Shown: positions 50,967 through 59,927 of the stretch, in pieces | Position numbering within the stretch: the first letter of the stretch is position 1 | Layout: every line of letters begins with the position of its first letter | Origin: an uncultured Pseudomonadota bacterium | GTDB taxonomy: Bacteria > Myxococcota_A > Bradymonadia > Bradymonadales > Bradymonadaceae | Direction: 5' to 3' | DNA length: 64,000 nucleotides | Assembly: GCA_913057905.1 (NCBI GenBank) | Contig: CAJXPB010000004.1 | Span: 248,001 to 312,000 of the forward strand | Notes under the pieces: model-generated | Seen by the model: the letters and a program-made list of their open reading frames with translations, nothing else | Database searches by the model: none | Told to the model about the DNA's origin: nothing | Program-made: the position numbers and the translations under genes

Positions 50967-53438
50967 ATGGAGTCGATGCAATTGCAGTGGCTGATATTAG
51001 AGGCACCCGAACTGCTGGACATCACCCAGCGGCCGACGCCGGGGATCGACTGGACGAACGTCCTGCTCCTTGGAGTCGGTCTGGGAAGCGGGCTGCTGTT
51101 GATGACCGTCGGGGTGCTCTTTTTTCGCGTCCGACGCCGTGAGTCGGCCGCCCACGCCTCCGGCTCCGCGACCGCTCCCGATCTGGAGGCCGGACTCCAG
51201 AAGAAACTCCAGGACGCCGAGACGAGTCGCGATTTCATGCGGGCCGGTGAACTCCTGCGTCGGGCCGGTGAACACGAAGAAGCGGCCGACCGGTTTCTGA
51301 AGGGCCGCGAGTATCTGTCGGCCGCCGAAGCCTTCCAGGCGGCCGGCAACACGTCGCAGGCGATTCATTTCTTCAAAAAGGCGGGGCGACACGACCGCGC
51401 CGCCGAACTGTATCTCGAAGAAAACGACTATCGGGGAGCCGCGGCGGCCTTCGTCAAGGTGGGCGATGCCGAAAGGGCGGCGACCAATTATCTGAATGCC
51501 GGCGATCACCTGCGTGCCGCGCAACAGTATTCGGAGCTGAGTCGGTCCGAAGAGGCGGCTCGCCATTTCGAGAAGGCGAATTCGCCGCTGCTGGCCGCCA
51601 AGCACTACACCCAGGCCTTCCGCGAGCGGCTCGACCCGGAGTCAGGGATCGACGATGTCGAAGAGTCGACGCGCCATCTGGGCCGGAAAGCGGCGGAGCT
51701 GTTCGAAGATGCCAGTCGATGGGAGGACGCGGCTCGACTGTACCGCTGGCTGAACGAACGCCGGGATGCGGCGCGCTGTCTCGAAGCTGCGGGTGAATCG
51801 ATCAAGGCTGCTCGGCTGTATCGAAGTCTGGGCGACTCCGAGAAAGCCGTCGAGTTGTTGGAATCGGCCGGCGACGAACAGCGAGCCCACCTGGCCAAGG
51901 CCGAAGTGTCGGCGGAGGCCGGCGAATGGGAGGCGGCCGCCGAGCACTTCAAGGAGGCTTCGGACCTGGAGCGGGCGGCTCGTGTGTATGCCCGGAAGCT
52001 GGGCCAGCCCGAGAAGGCTGCCAAACTTCTGGAGGAGGCCGAAGAATGGCTTCGGGCCTCGGAGCTGTACGAGGCCGCCGGAAATCTGGCGAGCAGCGCC
52101 GACTGCGCCGAACGCGGCGGGGCGCTGGCGCGGGCCTCCGAGTTGTACAAGGAGGCGGGCGATGTCGACGGCGAGATCCGCACGCGGATCTCACAGGGCG
52201 ACTACTTTCGAGCCGGACGGCTTCTGTATGAACAGCGTCGCTACGACAAGGCGCTGGAGACGCTCCAAGGGATCAATTCTCGGGACCCGATCTACCGACG
52301 TGGGCTGGAGCTTCAGGGGGATGTCCACCGGGCCAAGCGCGAGATGGAGGATGCCTACAGCCGCTACCGGGCAGCCCTGGGCAACCGAGACCCGTCTCCT
52401 GAGACCGTGCGGATCTACTACAAGATGGCGCGGGTCTTGGAGGCCGACGAAGATTTCGCCGGTGCTGCCGACCATTATCGCGAGGTCTTGGAGGTCGCCG
52501 AGGACTTCGAGGACGCCGGCGAACGCCTCAACGTGATCGAAGAGGGGCTTGCCGACGAGCGAGACCGAAAGCTGGCGAATCGCCAGACCAGCAAAGACGA
52601 CGGGGAGGTCGAATCCGACGGCTTTCCGGCGGTGGCGGCCGCAGCCGACGGAGACGGATCTGACCTTCGGTACGATTTCGTCTCCGAGATCGCCCGTGGC
52701 GGCATGGGGATCGTCTACCGGGCCCGCGATACGTTCTTGAATCGCATCGTCGCCGTGAAGTGTCTGGGAGAGAAGCTTCGCGACAACGAGACTGCAGTAA
52801 AGTATTTCCTGCGCGAAGCCCGGGCCGCCGCCGCTCTGTCTCACCCGAATATCGTGACCATCTACGATGCCGGTGAGCAGCAGGGCGAATACTACATCGC
52901 GATGGAGTACGTAGAGGGGCGGACGCTCAAGGAGATCGTCAATCAGAAGGGCGCCATCCCCGAGGATTATGTCCGGCACGTGATGATCGAGACGTGCAAG
53001 GCGCTGGAGTACGCCCACTCTCAGAACGTCATCCACCGTGACATCAAGAGCGGCAACATCATGTGCAAGCCAGACCGGACGGTGAAAGTGATGGACTTCG
53101 GGCTGGCGAAGTTTCTGCGCGAATACAAGAAGAACCACACCCAGCAGGTCGGCACTCCCTATTACATGTCGCCGGAGCAGATCGTCGGAAAGAACGTCGA
53201 TTTTCGGAGTGACCTGTACGGGCTCGGCTGTACGGCGTTCGAATGCGTGACCGGCCGCGTCCCCTTCACCGAAGGCGAGCTCGCCTACCACCACGTGCAT
53301 TCGGATCCGCCGAAGCCTTCGACGATCAACACGTCGTTGAGCGAGGGGATGGAAAAGGTGATCCTCAAGCTGCTGGCCAAGCGGCCCGACGATCGCTACC
53401 AGTCGGCCACGGACCTGCGCGAAGCTCTGGGTGGCTGA
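50967..53438 (+). CDS. Membrane Ser/Thr kinase with N-terminal helical repeats
   Basis: An 823-residue protein with reversed architecture. An N-terminal membrane segment (about 23-46, VLLLGVGLGSGLLLMTVGVLFF) is followed by about 450 residues of helical repeats resembling TPR/Sel1 arrays with the recurring pattern (A)AxLYxxxGxxxxAAxxY. A Hanks-type kinase follows at about 555-815 (ARGGMGIVYRARD, VAVKCLGEK, HRDIKSGNIM, DFGLAKF, MSPEQIVG). Most bacterial kinases have the kinase at the N-terminus. The kinase would act in the cytosol, and the repeat array, on the same side, may recruit partners. The start at ATG 50967 is uncertain. Confidence 0.9.
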   Translation: MESMQLQWLILEAPELLDITQRPTPGIDWTNVLLLGVGLGSGLLLMTVGVLFFRVRRRESAAHASGSATAPDLEAGLQKKLQDAETSRDFMRAGELLRRAGEHEEAADRFLKGREYLSAAEAFQAAGNTSQAIHFFKKAGRHDRAAELYLEENDYRGAAAAFVKVGDAERAATNYLNAGDHLRAAQQYSELSRSEEAARHFEKANSPLLAAKHYTQAFRERLDPESGIDDVEESTRHLGRKAAELFEDASRWEDAARLYRWLNERRDAARCLEAAGESIKAARLYRSLGDSEKAVELLESAGDEQRAHLAKAEVSAEAGEWEAAAEHFKEASDLERAARVYARKLGQPEKAAKLLEEAEEWLRASELYEAAGNLASSADCAERGGALARASELYKEAGDVDGEIRTRISQGDYFRAGRLLYEQRRYDKALETLQGINSRDPIYRRGLELQGDVHRAKREMEDAYSRYRAALGNRDPSPETVRIYYKMARVLEADEDFAGAADHYREVLEVAEDFEDAGERLNVIEEGLADERDRKLANRQTSKDDGEVESDGFPAVAAAADGDGSDLRYDFVSEIARGGMGIVYRARDTFLNRIVAVKCLGEKLRDNETAVKYFLREARAAAALSHPNIVTIYDAGEQQGEYYIAMEYVEGRTLKEIVNQKGAIPEDYVRHVMIETCKALEYAHSQNVIHRDIKSGNIMCKPDRTVKVMDFGLAKFLREYKKNHTQQVGTPYYMSPEQIVGKNVDFRSDLYGLGCTAFECVTGRVPFTEGELAYHHVHSDPPKPSTINTSLSEGMEKVILKLLAKRPDDRYQSATDLREALGG

Positions 53439-54314
53439 CTACTCGAGTTCGCGCATCTCGCGGCGCTGGACCCCGGGCATCAATTGCCGGGCCTTGTTTC
53501 GGAGTTGTTCGGCCCGGTCGGGCTGGCCGTTTCGGTCCAGAAAGCCGGCGTATCGCATCAACAGCGCGGCGTTTTCCGGGTAGGTCTCCAGCAGGTCTTC
53601 GTAGATGCGGCGTGCTTCGCGCTGACGTCCTGTCTCGGCGAGGGTCCCCGCGAGGTTGATGTTGGCCTGGACGTTGTCGGGCTTCTTCAGTAGAACCTGT
53701 CGGTAGACCTCGACAGATTCTTCGGTGCGTCCCACCTGTTTGAGCAACGCCGCCAACCGGAGGCCCAGGTTCGCATCGGTCCTCTCCTTTCTCCAGATCC
53801 ACCGATAATGGGGCAGCGCACGCTCGGGCTGTCCCGCGTTGTCCCAGAGGGTTGCGGCATTTCTGCGAGCCTCCATCGACCCGGGACGATCCTGAACGGC
53901 CTTCTGGGCAAGGACGGCCAACCGACCCGGCGGCTCGCCCAGGGATTGACCGATCTCGACGGCCGCCATCAGGTCGTCGCCGCGGGGCCTCGGCAGGGAC
54001 TCCCGCTGGGCAGCACGGCGATACAGTTGGTATGCCTCCTTGAGCCGACCGTCTCGGCGGGCCTGTCGAGCTTCGGCGCGGTCGATCGCGGCCAGAAGCT
54101 GCGGCAGATCTCGATCGCCGGGGTGCTCCTCCATGGCCATCTGTGCGTACGTCCGCGCCTCCTGGAGGCGCCCGTCATCAAAGGCGCGACGAGCTTCACG
54201 CTCGGTTTCCGAGTGATGGGAGCCGGTCGTGGCACAACCGGCTACGATGAGGGCGATCAGGGCGGTCCACGTCGCTTTCAAGGCGCGCGGTGAGATGACA
54301 GATGATATGGACAT
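53439..54314 (-). CDS. TPR lipoprotein
   Basis: A 291-residue lipoprotein (lipobox IVAGC; ATG 54314) with at least five TPR units (for example EARRAFDDGRLQEARTYAQM, TDANLGLRLAALLKQVGRTE, NAALLMRYAGFLDRNGQPDR). It ends one base after the converging kinase gene. It could scaffold envelope or type IV pilus-like assemblies as other TPR lipoproteins do. No specific partner is visible. Confidence 0.85.
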   Translation of the reverse strand: MSISSVISPRALKATWTALIALIVAGCATTGSHHSETEREARRAFDDGRLQEARTYAQMAMEEHPGDRDLPQLLAAIDRAEARQARRDGRLKEAYQLYRRAAQRESLPRPRGDDLMAAVEIGQSLGEPPGRLAVLAQKAVQDRPGSMEARRNAATLWDNAGQPERALPHYRWIWRKERTDANLGLRLAALLKQVGRTEESVEVYRQVLLKKPDNVQANINLAGTLAETGRQREARRIYEDLLETYPENAALLMRYAGFLDRNGQPDRAEQLRNKARQLMPGVQRREMRELE

Positions 54315-54402
54315 GATGAGCCATGATGGGAACAACGGGTCGGGATGAAGACTTTACCGACTGACGTGGTCCGTGACTAGCAATTCGAATGGAGATGAGC
54401 CG

Positions 54403-54909
54403 ATGGCAGACTGGAGTCACCTCGATGAAACCGACGAAGCGAACATGGTCGACGTCGGCGACAAACCGGCGACGCGTCGCCGCGCGGTCGCCGTCGGAGC
54501 CGTGCACATCAGCGACGATACCGTCGACGCGTTGCGAGAGGGACGCTCACAGAAGGGTGAGGTCACGCAGGTGAGCCGCATCGCGGGGATCATGGCTGCC
54601 AAGAAGACGCCCGATCTGATCCCGCTGTGTCACCAGCTCGATTTGGACGATGTCGACGTCGGTATCGATCTCGACGAAGAGGCGGCGGCGCTGCGAGTAC
54701 GGGCCGAGGTCGCCTGTACGGCGAAGACGGGGGCCGAGATGGAGGCGCTGACGGCCGTGTCGACTGCTTGTCTGACCCTGTACGACATGTGCAAGGGGAT
54801 CGATCAGTCGATGCACATCGGAGATATCCACCTTCGCAAAAAGACCGGCGGACAGTCGGGTGATTTCGAACACCCGAACCCACCCGGCGACTTTGGCGGC
54901 GAGGAGTAA
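54403..54909 (+). CDS. moaC: Cyclic pyranopterin monophosphate synthase MoaC
   Basis: A 168-residue enzyme of molybdenum cofactor synthesis, converting the MoaA product into cyclic pyranopterin monophosphate. Signature blocks are LIPLCHQLDLDDVDV (about 80-94) and KTGAEMEALTAVSTACLTLY (about 114-133). Catalytic Lys and Asp positions appear conserved (MCKGID). ATG 54403 follows GGAG. The next gene begins two bases after the stop. No moaA is nearby. Confidence 0.94.
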   Translation: MADWSHLDETDEANMVDVGDKPATRRRAVAVGAVHISDDTVDALREGRSQKGEVTQVSRIAGIMAAKKTPDLIPLCHQLDLDDVDVGIDLDEEAAALRVRAEVACTAKTGAEMEALTAVSTACLTLYDMCKGIDQSMHIGDIHLRKKTGGQSGDFEHPNPPGDFGGEE

Positions 54910-54911
54910 CG

Positions 54912-55715
54912 GTGCAGATCTTCGACGCTCACATTCGGTCCGACAGTCAGAGTGACGACGACCTCAGGAACCTTGCGTATTTCGATACTCGCCGGGTGGT
55001 GACCACGGCGCACGGGGCGAGAAACTTCGAGACGTCCGAAGAGGTCCTCGACTATTTCGGGTGGCTGGTCGACGACGAGCGAGCCCGGATCATCGACTGT
55101 GGGCTCGAGGCGGCCGTCGGCCTGGGGATGACCCCGGAGGCCGTGCCGAGCCGGCGCCACCCCGAGGTCTGGAGTGCCCTTCCCGATTGGCTGGCGCGCC
55201 CCGAAGTGGCTGCCGTCGGCGAGATCGGGGTTTGGCAGGACGAAGCCTCTCAGTGGGAGTTATTTGAGCGCCAGGTCGAATTGGCGCGGGATGCCGACTT
55301 GCCCGTCATCGCAACGCCTCCCAGTGGGCTCAAGGCGAACATGACCTACAAGATGATGATGCGCGCCGAGGATGTGGGCGCCGAACCGCGGCGGATCCTG
55401 ATGACTCGACTCGACGAGAGGCTCGTCGATCGCGTCGTCCGCGACGGTTTCGTTGCCGGCCTGGCCGTGGGGTCGTCATATCTCGAGCCCAAGAAGGCAG
55501 CCGAGGTCGTCGCGCAGACGATCGATCAGGTGGGCCATGCCGAACAGATTGTCTTGACGACGGCTCTGAGTGCAGGGGCCTCGGACGTGCTCGGGATCGC
55601 CAAGACGATCGAAGCCCTTCGTGCCGAGGGCGTCGGGGAGGACGCCATCGAGCGAGTGGTCTGGTCGAACGCCGCCGAACTCTTCGGCGACGAGCCCTTC
55701 GACGTGGAAAGCTAA
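54912..55715 (+). CDS. TatD-like protein lacking metal ligands
   Basis: A 267-residue protein beginning with GTG just after moaC. It follows the TatD-like amidohydrolase fold of the group known for DHNNEETV and VGEIG motifs. However, the ligands are mostly gone. The first HxH is DAHIRSD (second His lost), the helix-5 His motif is PVIATPPSG (His lost), the DH motif is MTRLDER (His lost) and the final Asp region reads TTALSAG. Only the first His and the Glu of VGEIG remain. It is likely a non-catalytic or altered-function homologue. Confidence 0.75.
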   Translation: MQIFDAHIRSDSQSDDDLRNLAYFDTRRVVTTAHGARNFETSEEVLDYFGWLVDDERARIIDCGLEAAVGLGMTPEAVPSRRHPEVWSALPDWLARPEVAAVGEIGVWQDEASQWELFERQVELARDADLPVIATPPSGLKANMTYKMMMRAEDVGAEPRRILMTRLDERLVDRVVRDGFVAGLAVGSSYLEPKKAAEVVAQTIDQVGHAEQIVLTTALSAGASDVLGIAKTIEALRAEGVGEDAIERVVWSNAAELFGDEPFDVES

Positions 55716-55718
55716 CAT

Positions 55719-56318
55719 CTACACTTCGTTTCGGCCGCGGCACCGATAGACGAATGCAGGAGGCAGATTGCGCCAAACGATGGGCGACCGGTCCACCTCG
55801 GCGAAATGTTCGTTGAGCTTTTCGCGGAACCGCCGACCGGCCGACAAAAGCAGCCCGTGTATGTACGCGAACGTGGCGAATCGCCCCTCGGGCGCGAGCA
55901 CCGATGCGGTGATCTCCAGCAATCGGTCCTGCAGTGACTCGCCGAAGGCTGCCCAGGGTAGGCCGCTGACGATCGCGTCGACATCGCCGGGGGAGTGGCC
56001 GCGTTTCTCCAGAATCGACGGGAGGTCTTCGATCGACGAGTCGGCTACGTCGATGTCGGGGAATCGCTCCCGAACTCGACGTCTCATGCGCTCGTTATTC
56101 TCGATGGCGATGAAGTCTACATCGGCATCGAGGCGCGTCAGAATCTCGCCGGTAAAAGCGCCGGTCCCGGGACCGTATTCGACGACGAGCGAGGCCGACT
56201 CGAGTCCGAGATCGGATACGATCGTCTCGGCGAGCCATCGCGAACTGGGAGCGACGGCCCCGGTGTTTTGAGGGCGGCGGATGAATTCGGTCAGGAAACT
56301 GATATGGTCGCTGAGCAT
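55719..56318 (-). CDS. PmtA-like SAM-dependent methyltransferase
   Basis: A 199-residue methyltransferase resembling phosphatidylethanolamine/phospholipid N-methyltransferase (PmtA-like) and rRNA dimethylase folds. Motif I is VVEYGPGTGAFT, followed by FIAIENNERM and, at the substrate site, SGLPWAAF. The N-terminal FLTEFIRRPQNTGAVAPSS helix matches this family. It may make phosphatidylcholine precursors in the inner membrane. It converges with the TatD-like gene. Confidence 0.85.
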   Translation of the reverse strand: MLSDHISFLTEFIRRPQNTGAVAPSSRWLAETIVSDLGLESASLVVEYGPGTGAFTGEILTRLDADVDFIAIENNERMRRRVRERFPDIDVADSSIEDLPSILEKRGHSPGDVDAIVSGLPWAAFGESLQDRLLEITASVLAPEGRFATFAYIHGLLLSAGRRFREKLNEHFAEVDRSPIVWRNLPPAFVYRCRGRNEV

Positions 56319-56393
56319 CGGCGCTCCTCGAAAGCAGATGTCAGTAGCCGAGCACCCACGACGTACTCTTCACAGCCGAGAACGTAAACTCCC

Positions 56394-57275
56394 ATGCCGG
56401 ACCCAACCATCGAAAAGCCCGGAGACCTGCTGGGACTCTACCAGCGGCACGCAAAAAAGCAGTTCGGCCAGCACTTTCTGACTGATCCGACGATTCTGGA
56501 GGGGCTCATCGACGACGCCGGCGTACAAGAGGGCGATTCAGTTCTCGAAGTCGGACCCGGCTGCGGCACGCTGACCTGGAGTTTGCTGGAGCGCGGAGCT
56601 TCGGTTCGCGCCGTCGAACTCGACAGGGATGCCGCCAGCTTTTTGGCCGAATTTCTCGAGCCGGGACGCCCGCTCGACGTCGTACAGGCCGATGTGCTCG
56701 ACATCGACGTTGAGGACCTGCTCGATCCCCGGGCGGAGTCCGCAGCCGATGAATCCACCGTCTTCGGCGAATCAGGATGGCGCTGCGTCTCGAACCTTCC
56801 GTACAATGCCGCGACCGAGATTTTCTTTCACCTCGCCCCGGCCTTCGAGCGATTCGAACGGCTGGTGCTGATGTTCCAGCGCGAGGTCGCCGACCGGTTC
56901 GTCGCCGAGGCCGGCTCCGACGACTTCGGTGCATTGACGCTTACGAGCCGATTGTACGCCGATGCCGAGATCGTCCAAACCCTGCCGCCCGGGGCCTTTC
57001 AGCCACCGCCGAGCGTTCACAGCTCGGCAGTCCGATTCGATCCCGTACCGGGCACACGCATCGAAGATCCCGTCCTGCGCGAGCGGTTCATCGAGATCGT
57101 TCGTTGTGCGTTTCAGCGTCGTCGGAAGATTCTGCCCAACGCACTGGGCGGGCTCGACGCCGAAAAGTCCGAGATCGAGGCCGCCATGGAGAGGGTCGGG
57201 CTCAAACGGACCATCCGCCCCGAACGGGTCGACTTCGAGAGCTTTGCGGCCCTGGCCGACGCACTTCCCGCCTGA
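56394..57275 (+). CDS. rsmA: 16S rRNA dimethyladenosine methyltransferase RsmA
   Basis: A 293-residue enzyme that dimethylates A1518 and A1519 of 16S rRNA. Motifs are KKQFGQHFLTDPTIL, LEVGPGCGTLTWSLL (SAM), VSNLPYNAAT and FQPPPSVHSSAVRF, then a C-terminal helical domain. All signature residues are visible. An insertion of about 20 residues between strand 4 and NLPYN (DPRAESAADESTVFGESG) is longer than in E. coli. It is divergent from the PmtA-like gene. Confidence 0.95.
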   Translation: MPDPTIEKPGDLLGLYQRHAKKQFGQHFLTDPTILEGLIDDAGVQEGDSVLEVGPGCGTLTWSLLERGASVRAVELDRDAASFLAEFLEPGRPLDVVQADVLDIDVEDLLDPRAESAADESTVFGESGWRCVSNLPYNAATEIFFHLAPAFERFERLVLMFQREVADRFVAEAGSDDFGALTLTSRLYADAEIVQTLPPGAFQPPPSVHSSAVRFDPVPGTRIEDPVLRERFIEIVRCAFQRRRKILPNALGGLDAEKSEIEAAMERVGLKRTIRPERVDFESFAALADALPA

Positions 57276-57307
57276 AGGTCGTTTCGCCGGAGGGGACGAG
57301 AGCGCTG

Positions 57308-57757
57308 CTAAGACGCGATCGACTCGGCGACGCGGCGCGCCTCGCGCTCGTAGGAGATAGCGAGGTAGGCGTCGCGGTCGTCCAACCCCCGGGCCAGCCC
57401 GAGGGCGTATTCCCAGAGATAGTTCGAAAGAAAGCGCGCCGTACCGTCGCGGCGATACTGCGCCACGTGCACAACCTCGTGGGTCAGAAGCTCGAGGGGC
57501 GCGGTGAACTTGGAATCGAGGCAGTCCGACCGAAGATAGATCCTGTCACCCAGAGTGACACCGCGGGCCCGTGCCCTCAACGCGATGTGCGCGACCGCAG
57601 TGCGGGGGCCTCGAATCTCGCGCACGGCGGGGATCCGACGCACCAGACGGCACTGATCGACCGATTCGCGGCAGATCTCGGACGGAGCGACGTTGTGAGC
57701 CGACAAGGCCTCGAAGATCGACGCCCGTTCTTCAGCAGTCAGTGTCCGTTCGTCCAT
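57308..57757 (-). CDS. HEVVH zinc-peptidase-like protein (DUF4157-like)
   Basis: A 149-residue protein with an HEVVH zinc motif (about 101-105, LLTHEVVHVAQY). It continues with a helix ending near YLAISYEREA. It resembles the DUF4157-type peptidases often found beside myxobacterial secreted proteins. There is no signal peptide. The catalytic Glu and His pair are intact, but the third ligand is not clear. It overlaps the 3' end of the matrixin gene by 26 bases, so it is probably expressed with it. Confidence 0.7.
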   Translation of the reverse strand: MDERTLTAEERASIFEALSAHNVAPSEICRESVDQCRLVRRIPAVREIRGPRTAVAHIALRARARGVTLGDRIYLRSDCLDSKFTAPLELLTHEVVHVAQYRRDGTARFLSNYLWEYALGLARGLDDRDAYLAISYEREARRVAESIAS

Positions 57758-58652
57758 CGTTTGTTCGAAACCTCCACAACCCGACCGCCAGAAGGACCCA
57801 CAACCACGAGGGCGGGGCGCCCGTGGTGGAGGAACATCCTGCCCCTCTTCGGCCGTTGCCGTCGCCGCCACCGTTGAATACGTCCGGGAGCTCAAAATCA
57901 CTCGGATCGTCGCACATCGCCCGCGGCGATCCGGCTGGATAGACCGCGCAGATGCCATCGATGTCGTCATCCTCCAGGGAGCGTTTTTTGATCTCACCCG
58001 GCGGAGCCGTGCCGTTCATCGTCGACTGGGGGGCGTTTTCGGGGTGGTCGAGTCCCAGGAAGTGGCCGACTTCGTGGGTCAGCGTATTCTGAAGATCGAT
58101 AGTACTCGACCCATTTCCGGTCTGCGAAGAGTCGAGGTGTTCGTAGGTCCAGGAGTCGCTGTTTATCTCGATATCCGCATCGGCGATGGTCCCGTCTTTG
58201 GGATTGAACGTCACGCTCGTGATGGCGAAGGCACCGGTATTTTGGTACGGCCAGCGGTCATCCTTCCAGACGATAACGTTCTCATTCTCGTCGGGTGTCG
58301 ATTGCAGGTACTCGGCCTCATCGACGAAGGTCAGCCCGTTGTCGACCATCTGGAAATCACTGCAACTTACGTCGTTCCACGCACCGAACGAATCACGGAC
58401 GATCTGGCGTAGTTCCGAGGAAAACTCGGAGCCGGGATCGGCCGGAAAGTCGCCCGATCCCTCTTCGTTGATCCGATAGTGGATGCAGCGAATCGGCCAC
58501 TCGATCGGCTTCGGTTCTTCGCCGGGATCGCAGGCGAGCGTCCCGGTCGAATCACAGGTTTGGGTTCGTTTGTAGGCCTCCGCGTCCGGGGCGACGCCCA
58601 GGGAGCCAATCAGCAGCGCGGCCATCAATAGCGTCGGCAGGGTTCGGTACAT
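57732..58652 (-). CDS. Secreted matrixin-type metalloprotease with MYXO-CTERM-like tail
   Basis: A 306-residue protein with signal peptide (MAALLIGSLGVAPDAEA), the zinc site HEVGHFLGLDHPE (about 192-204) and the met-turn like STMNGTAPPGE. It also has CIHYRINEEGSG and other matrixin features. The C-terminus carries a Gly-rich stretch, a conserved GCSST and a membrane segment (WLWVLLAVGLW), then a basic tail, the layout of MYXO-CTERM surface-anchoring domains. ATG 58652 follows GGAGG. It overlaps the upstream gene's stop by one base. Confidence 0.9.
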   Translation of the reverse strand: MYRTLPTLLMAALLIGSLGVAPDAEAYKRTQTCDSTGTLACDPGEEPKPIEWPIRCIHYRINEEGSGDFPADPGSEFSSELRQIVRDSFGAWNDVSCSDFQMVDNGLTFVDEAEYLQSTPDENENVIVWKDDRWPYQNTGAFAITSVTFNPKDGTIADADIEINSDSWTYEHLDSSQTGNGSSTIDLQNTLTHEVGHFLGLDHPENAPQSTMNGTAPPGEIKKRSLEDDDIDGICAVYPAGSPRAMCDDPSDFELPDVFNGGGDGNGRRGAGCSSTTGAPPSWLWVLLAVGLWRFRTNDGRTDTDC

Positions 58653-59314
58653 CACTGGACCTCCCCGTTTTCGACGTCGAGCATCTCACGAACAGCGGCC
58701 CTCAGATCCTTCAGTTTGTGCGGTCGCCGGTGGAGGTCGCTGGGGTCCGACGTTCGGATGGCAGCGCCCCCCTGGATCAGTTCCTTCATCGATGCATCGG
58801 GCGACCATCGCACATCGGCGCCCCCGGCGGCCTTCGGTTCCATCACCTGGAGCCCGTCGAGTTCCGGTACGGCGAGTTCGGTCTCGCCGTCAGGGCCCGT
58901 CGTGACCCTGAATTTCCCCTGGGCGAGTCCGCTGATGACCCAGGGGTGGTTATCGACGCCCGGGTCGCTCAAAAAGAGGAGTGAGCGTTCGCCCATCTGG
59001 AAGTTGGCCAGGCCCTGTACGCGCGTCGCCACGTCGCCGACCCGTCCACCCGGCTGGCGAATCGTCAGGGTCTCGGTCGTGTCGCCCTTCCAGGTCTCTT
59101 CGATACGTAGGGTCGTGTCGGTCAGAATCCGACCGTCTTGACGGAACGACTCCATCTCGACGACTTCACCGACGACGATCCGGTCCGAGGAGAAGGTGAG
59201 ACGTTCGAGATCGAATTTGAGTGCCGTGGAAGCGACGGCCGAGGCCGACCACACCAGGGCGGCCGCCAGGCCGAGGACGGCCAGGAGCCGCGGGGTTAGC
59301 CGAATACGGGACAT
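58652..59314 (-). CDS. Secreted hypothetical protein
   Basis: A 220-residue protein with a signal peptide (LLAVLGLAAALVWSASAVA, starting at ATG 59314). The mature part is beta-rich with DRIVVGEVVEMESF, RILTDTTLRIEETW and GERSLLFLSD. That pattern suggests a small secreted adhesin or inhibitor-like domain. Its stop overlaps the start of the matrixin gene by one base (TGATG), so the pair is translationally coupled and the protein may be a partner or inhibitor of the protease. Confidence 0.8.
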   Translation of the reverse strand: MSRIRLTPRLLAVLGLAAALVWSASAVASTALKFDLERLTFSSDRIVVGEVVEMESFRQDGRILTDTTLRIEETWKGDTTETLTIRQPGGRVGDVATRVQGLANFQMGERSLLFLSDPGVDNHPWVISGLAQGKFRVTTGPDGETELAVPELDGLQVMEPKAAGGADVRWSPDASMKELIQGGAAIRTSDPSDLHRRPHKLKDLRAAVREMLDVENGEVQ

Positions 59315-59422
59315 ATCAGACATCCTCGAGTGCACGGTGGGTGTATTTCACCGATTGATAACTATGGACTACCGGACGCTCCGAATGTGTACACAAATCG
59401 CGGGCGGGCCACCGATTTTTGA

Positions 59423-59872
59423 TCAATCCGAGACTTTGCCGAGCGTATCTTTGGCCCGGGCCAGGGTCACTCCTTCCAGGAGCCGCCGGACTTTTTCGTC
59501 CTCTTCGAGCAGAGCTACCAGCTCCTCGTGGTCCAGCGCGAGGACCGTCAGCTCGTCGGATTTCGCCTCGACCGTCGCCGTCGGCTCCTGATCGCTGACC
59601 AGAGAGACTTCGCCGAACGAGGCGCCGGGATACAGGGTCTTTAACTCGACGGCGCGGTCGTCATTCTCGGTCCAGACACGGGCCTGGCCTTCGACGATCA
59701 AATAGAGCGGATGCTCGTCGGTCTGATCCTCGCTGATCACCGACTCGCCGCCGCGAAAGGTCCGCAGCTCGCTGCCCGAGACGAGCCGGCTTCGCCACTC
59801 CTCGGACAGGTGCTTGAAAAGTGGGGATGCGTCGATCGTCGACCGTATCGTCTCGTCGGCAGTATCAGTCAT
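59423..59872 (-). CDS. Cyclic-nucleotide-binding domain protein
   Basis: A 149-residue protein with a single cNMP-binding domain: LFKHLSEEWRSRL, GESVISEDQTDEHPLYLIVE, YPGASFGEVSLVSDQEPTAT and LTVLALDHEELVALL. The consensus Arg of cAMP sites in the second strand is replaced (PTATV), so cyclic nucleotide binding is uncertain. There is no DNA-binding tail. Such stand-alone domains sense ligands in other proteins. Confidence 0.85.
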   Translation of the reverse strand: MTDTADETIRSTIDASPLFKHLSEEWRSRLVSGSELRTFRGGESVISEDQTDEHPLYLIVEGQARVWTENDDRAVELKTLYPGASFGEVSLVSDQEPTATVEAKSDELTVLALDHEELVALLEEDEKVRRLLEGVTLARAKDTLGKVSD

Positions 59873-59927
59873 CGTATGGATACGTCGGTCCCGAGTCGGA
59901 AATGAGCGAGTATAGTTGGGCCAGGTA

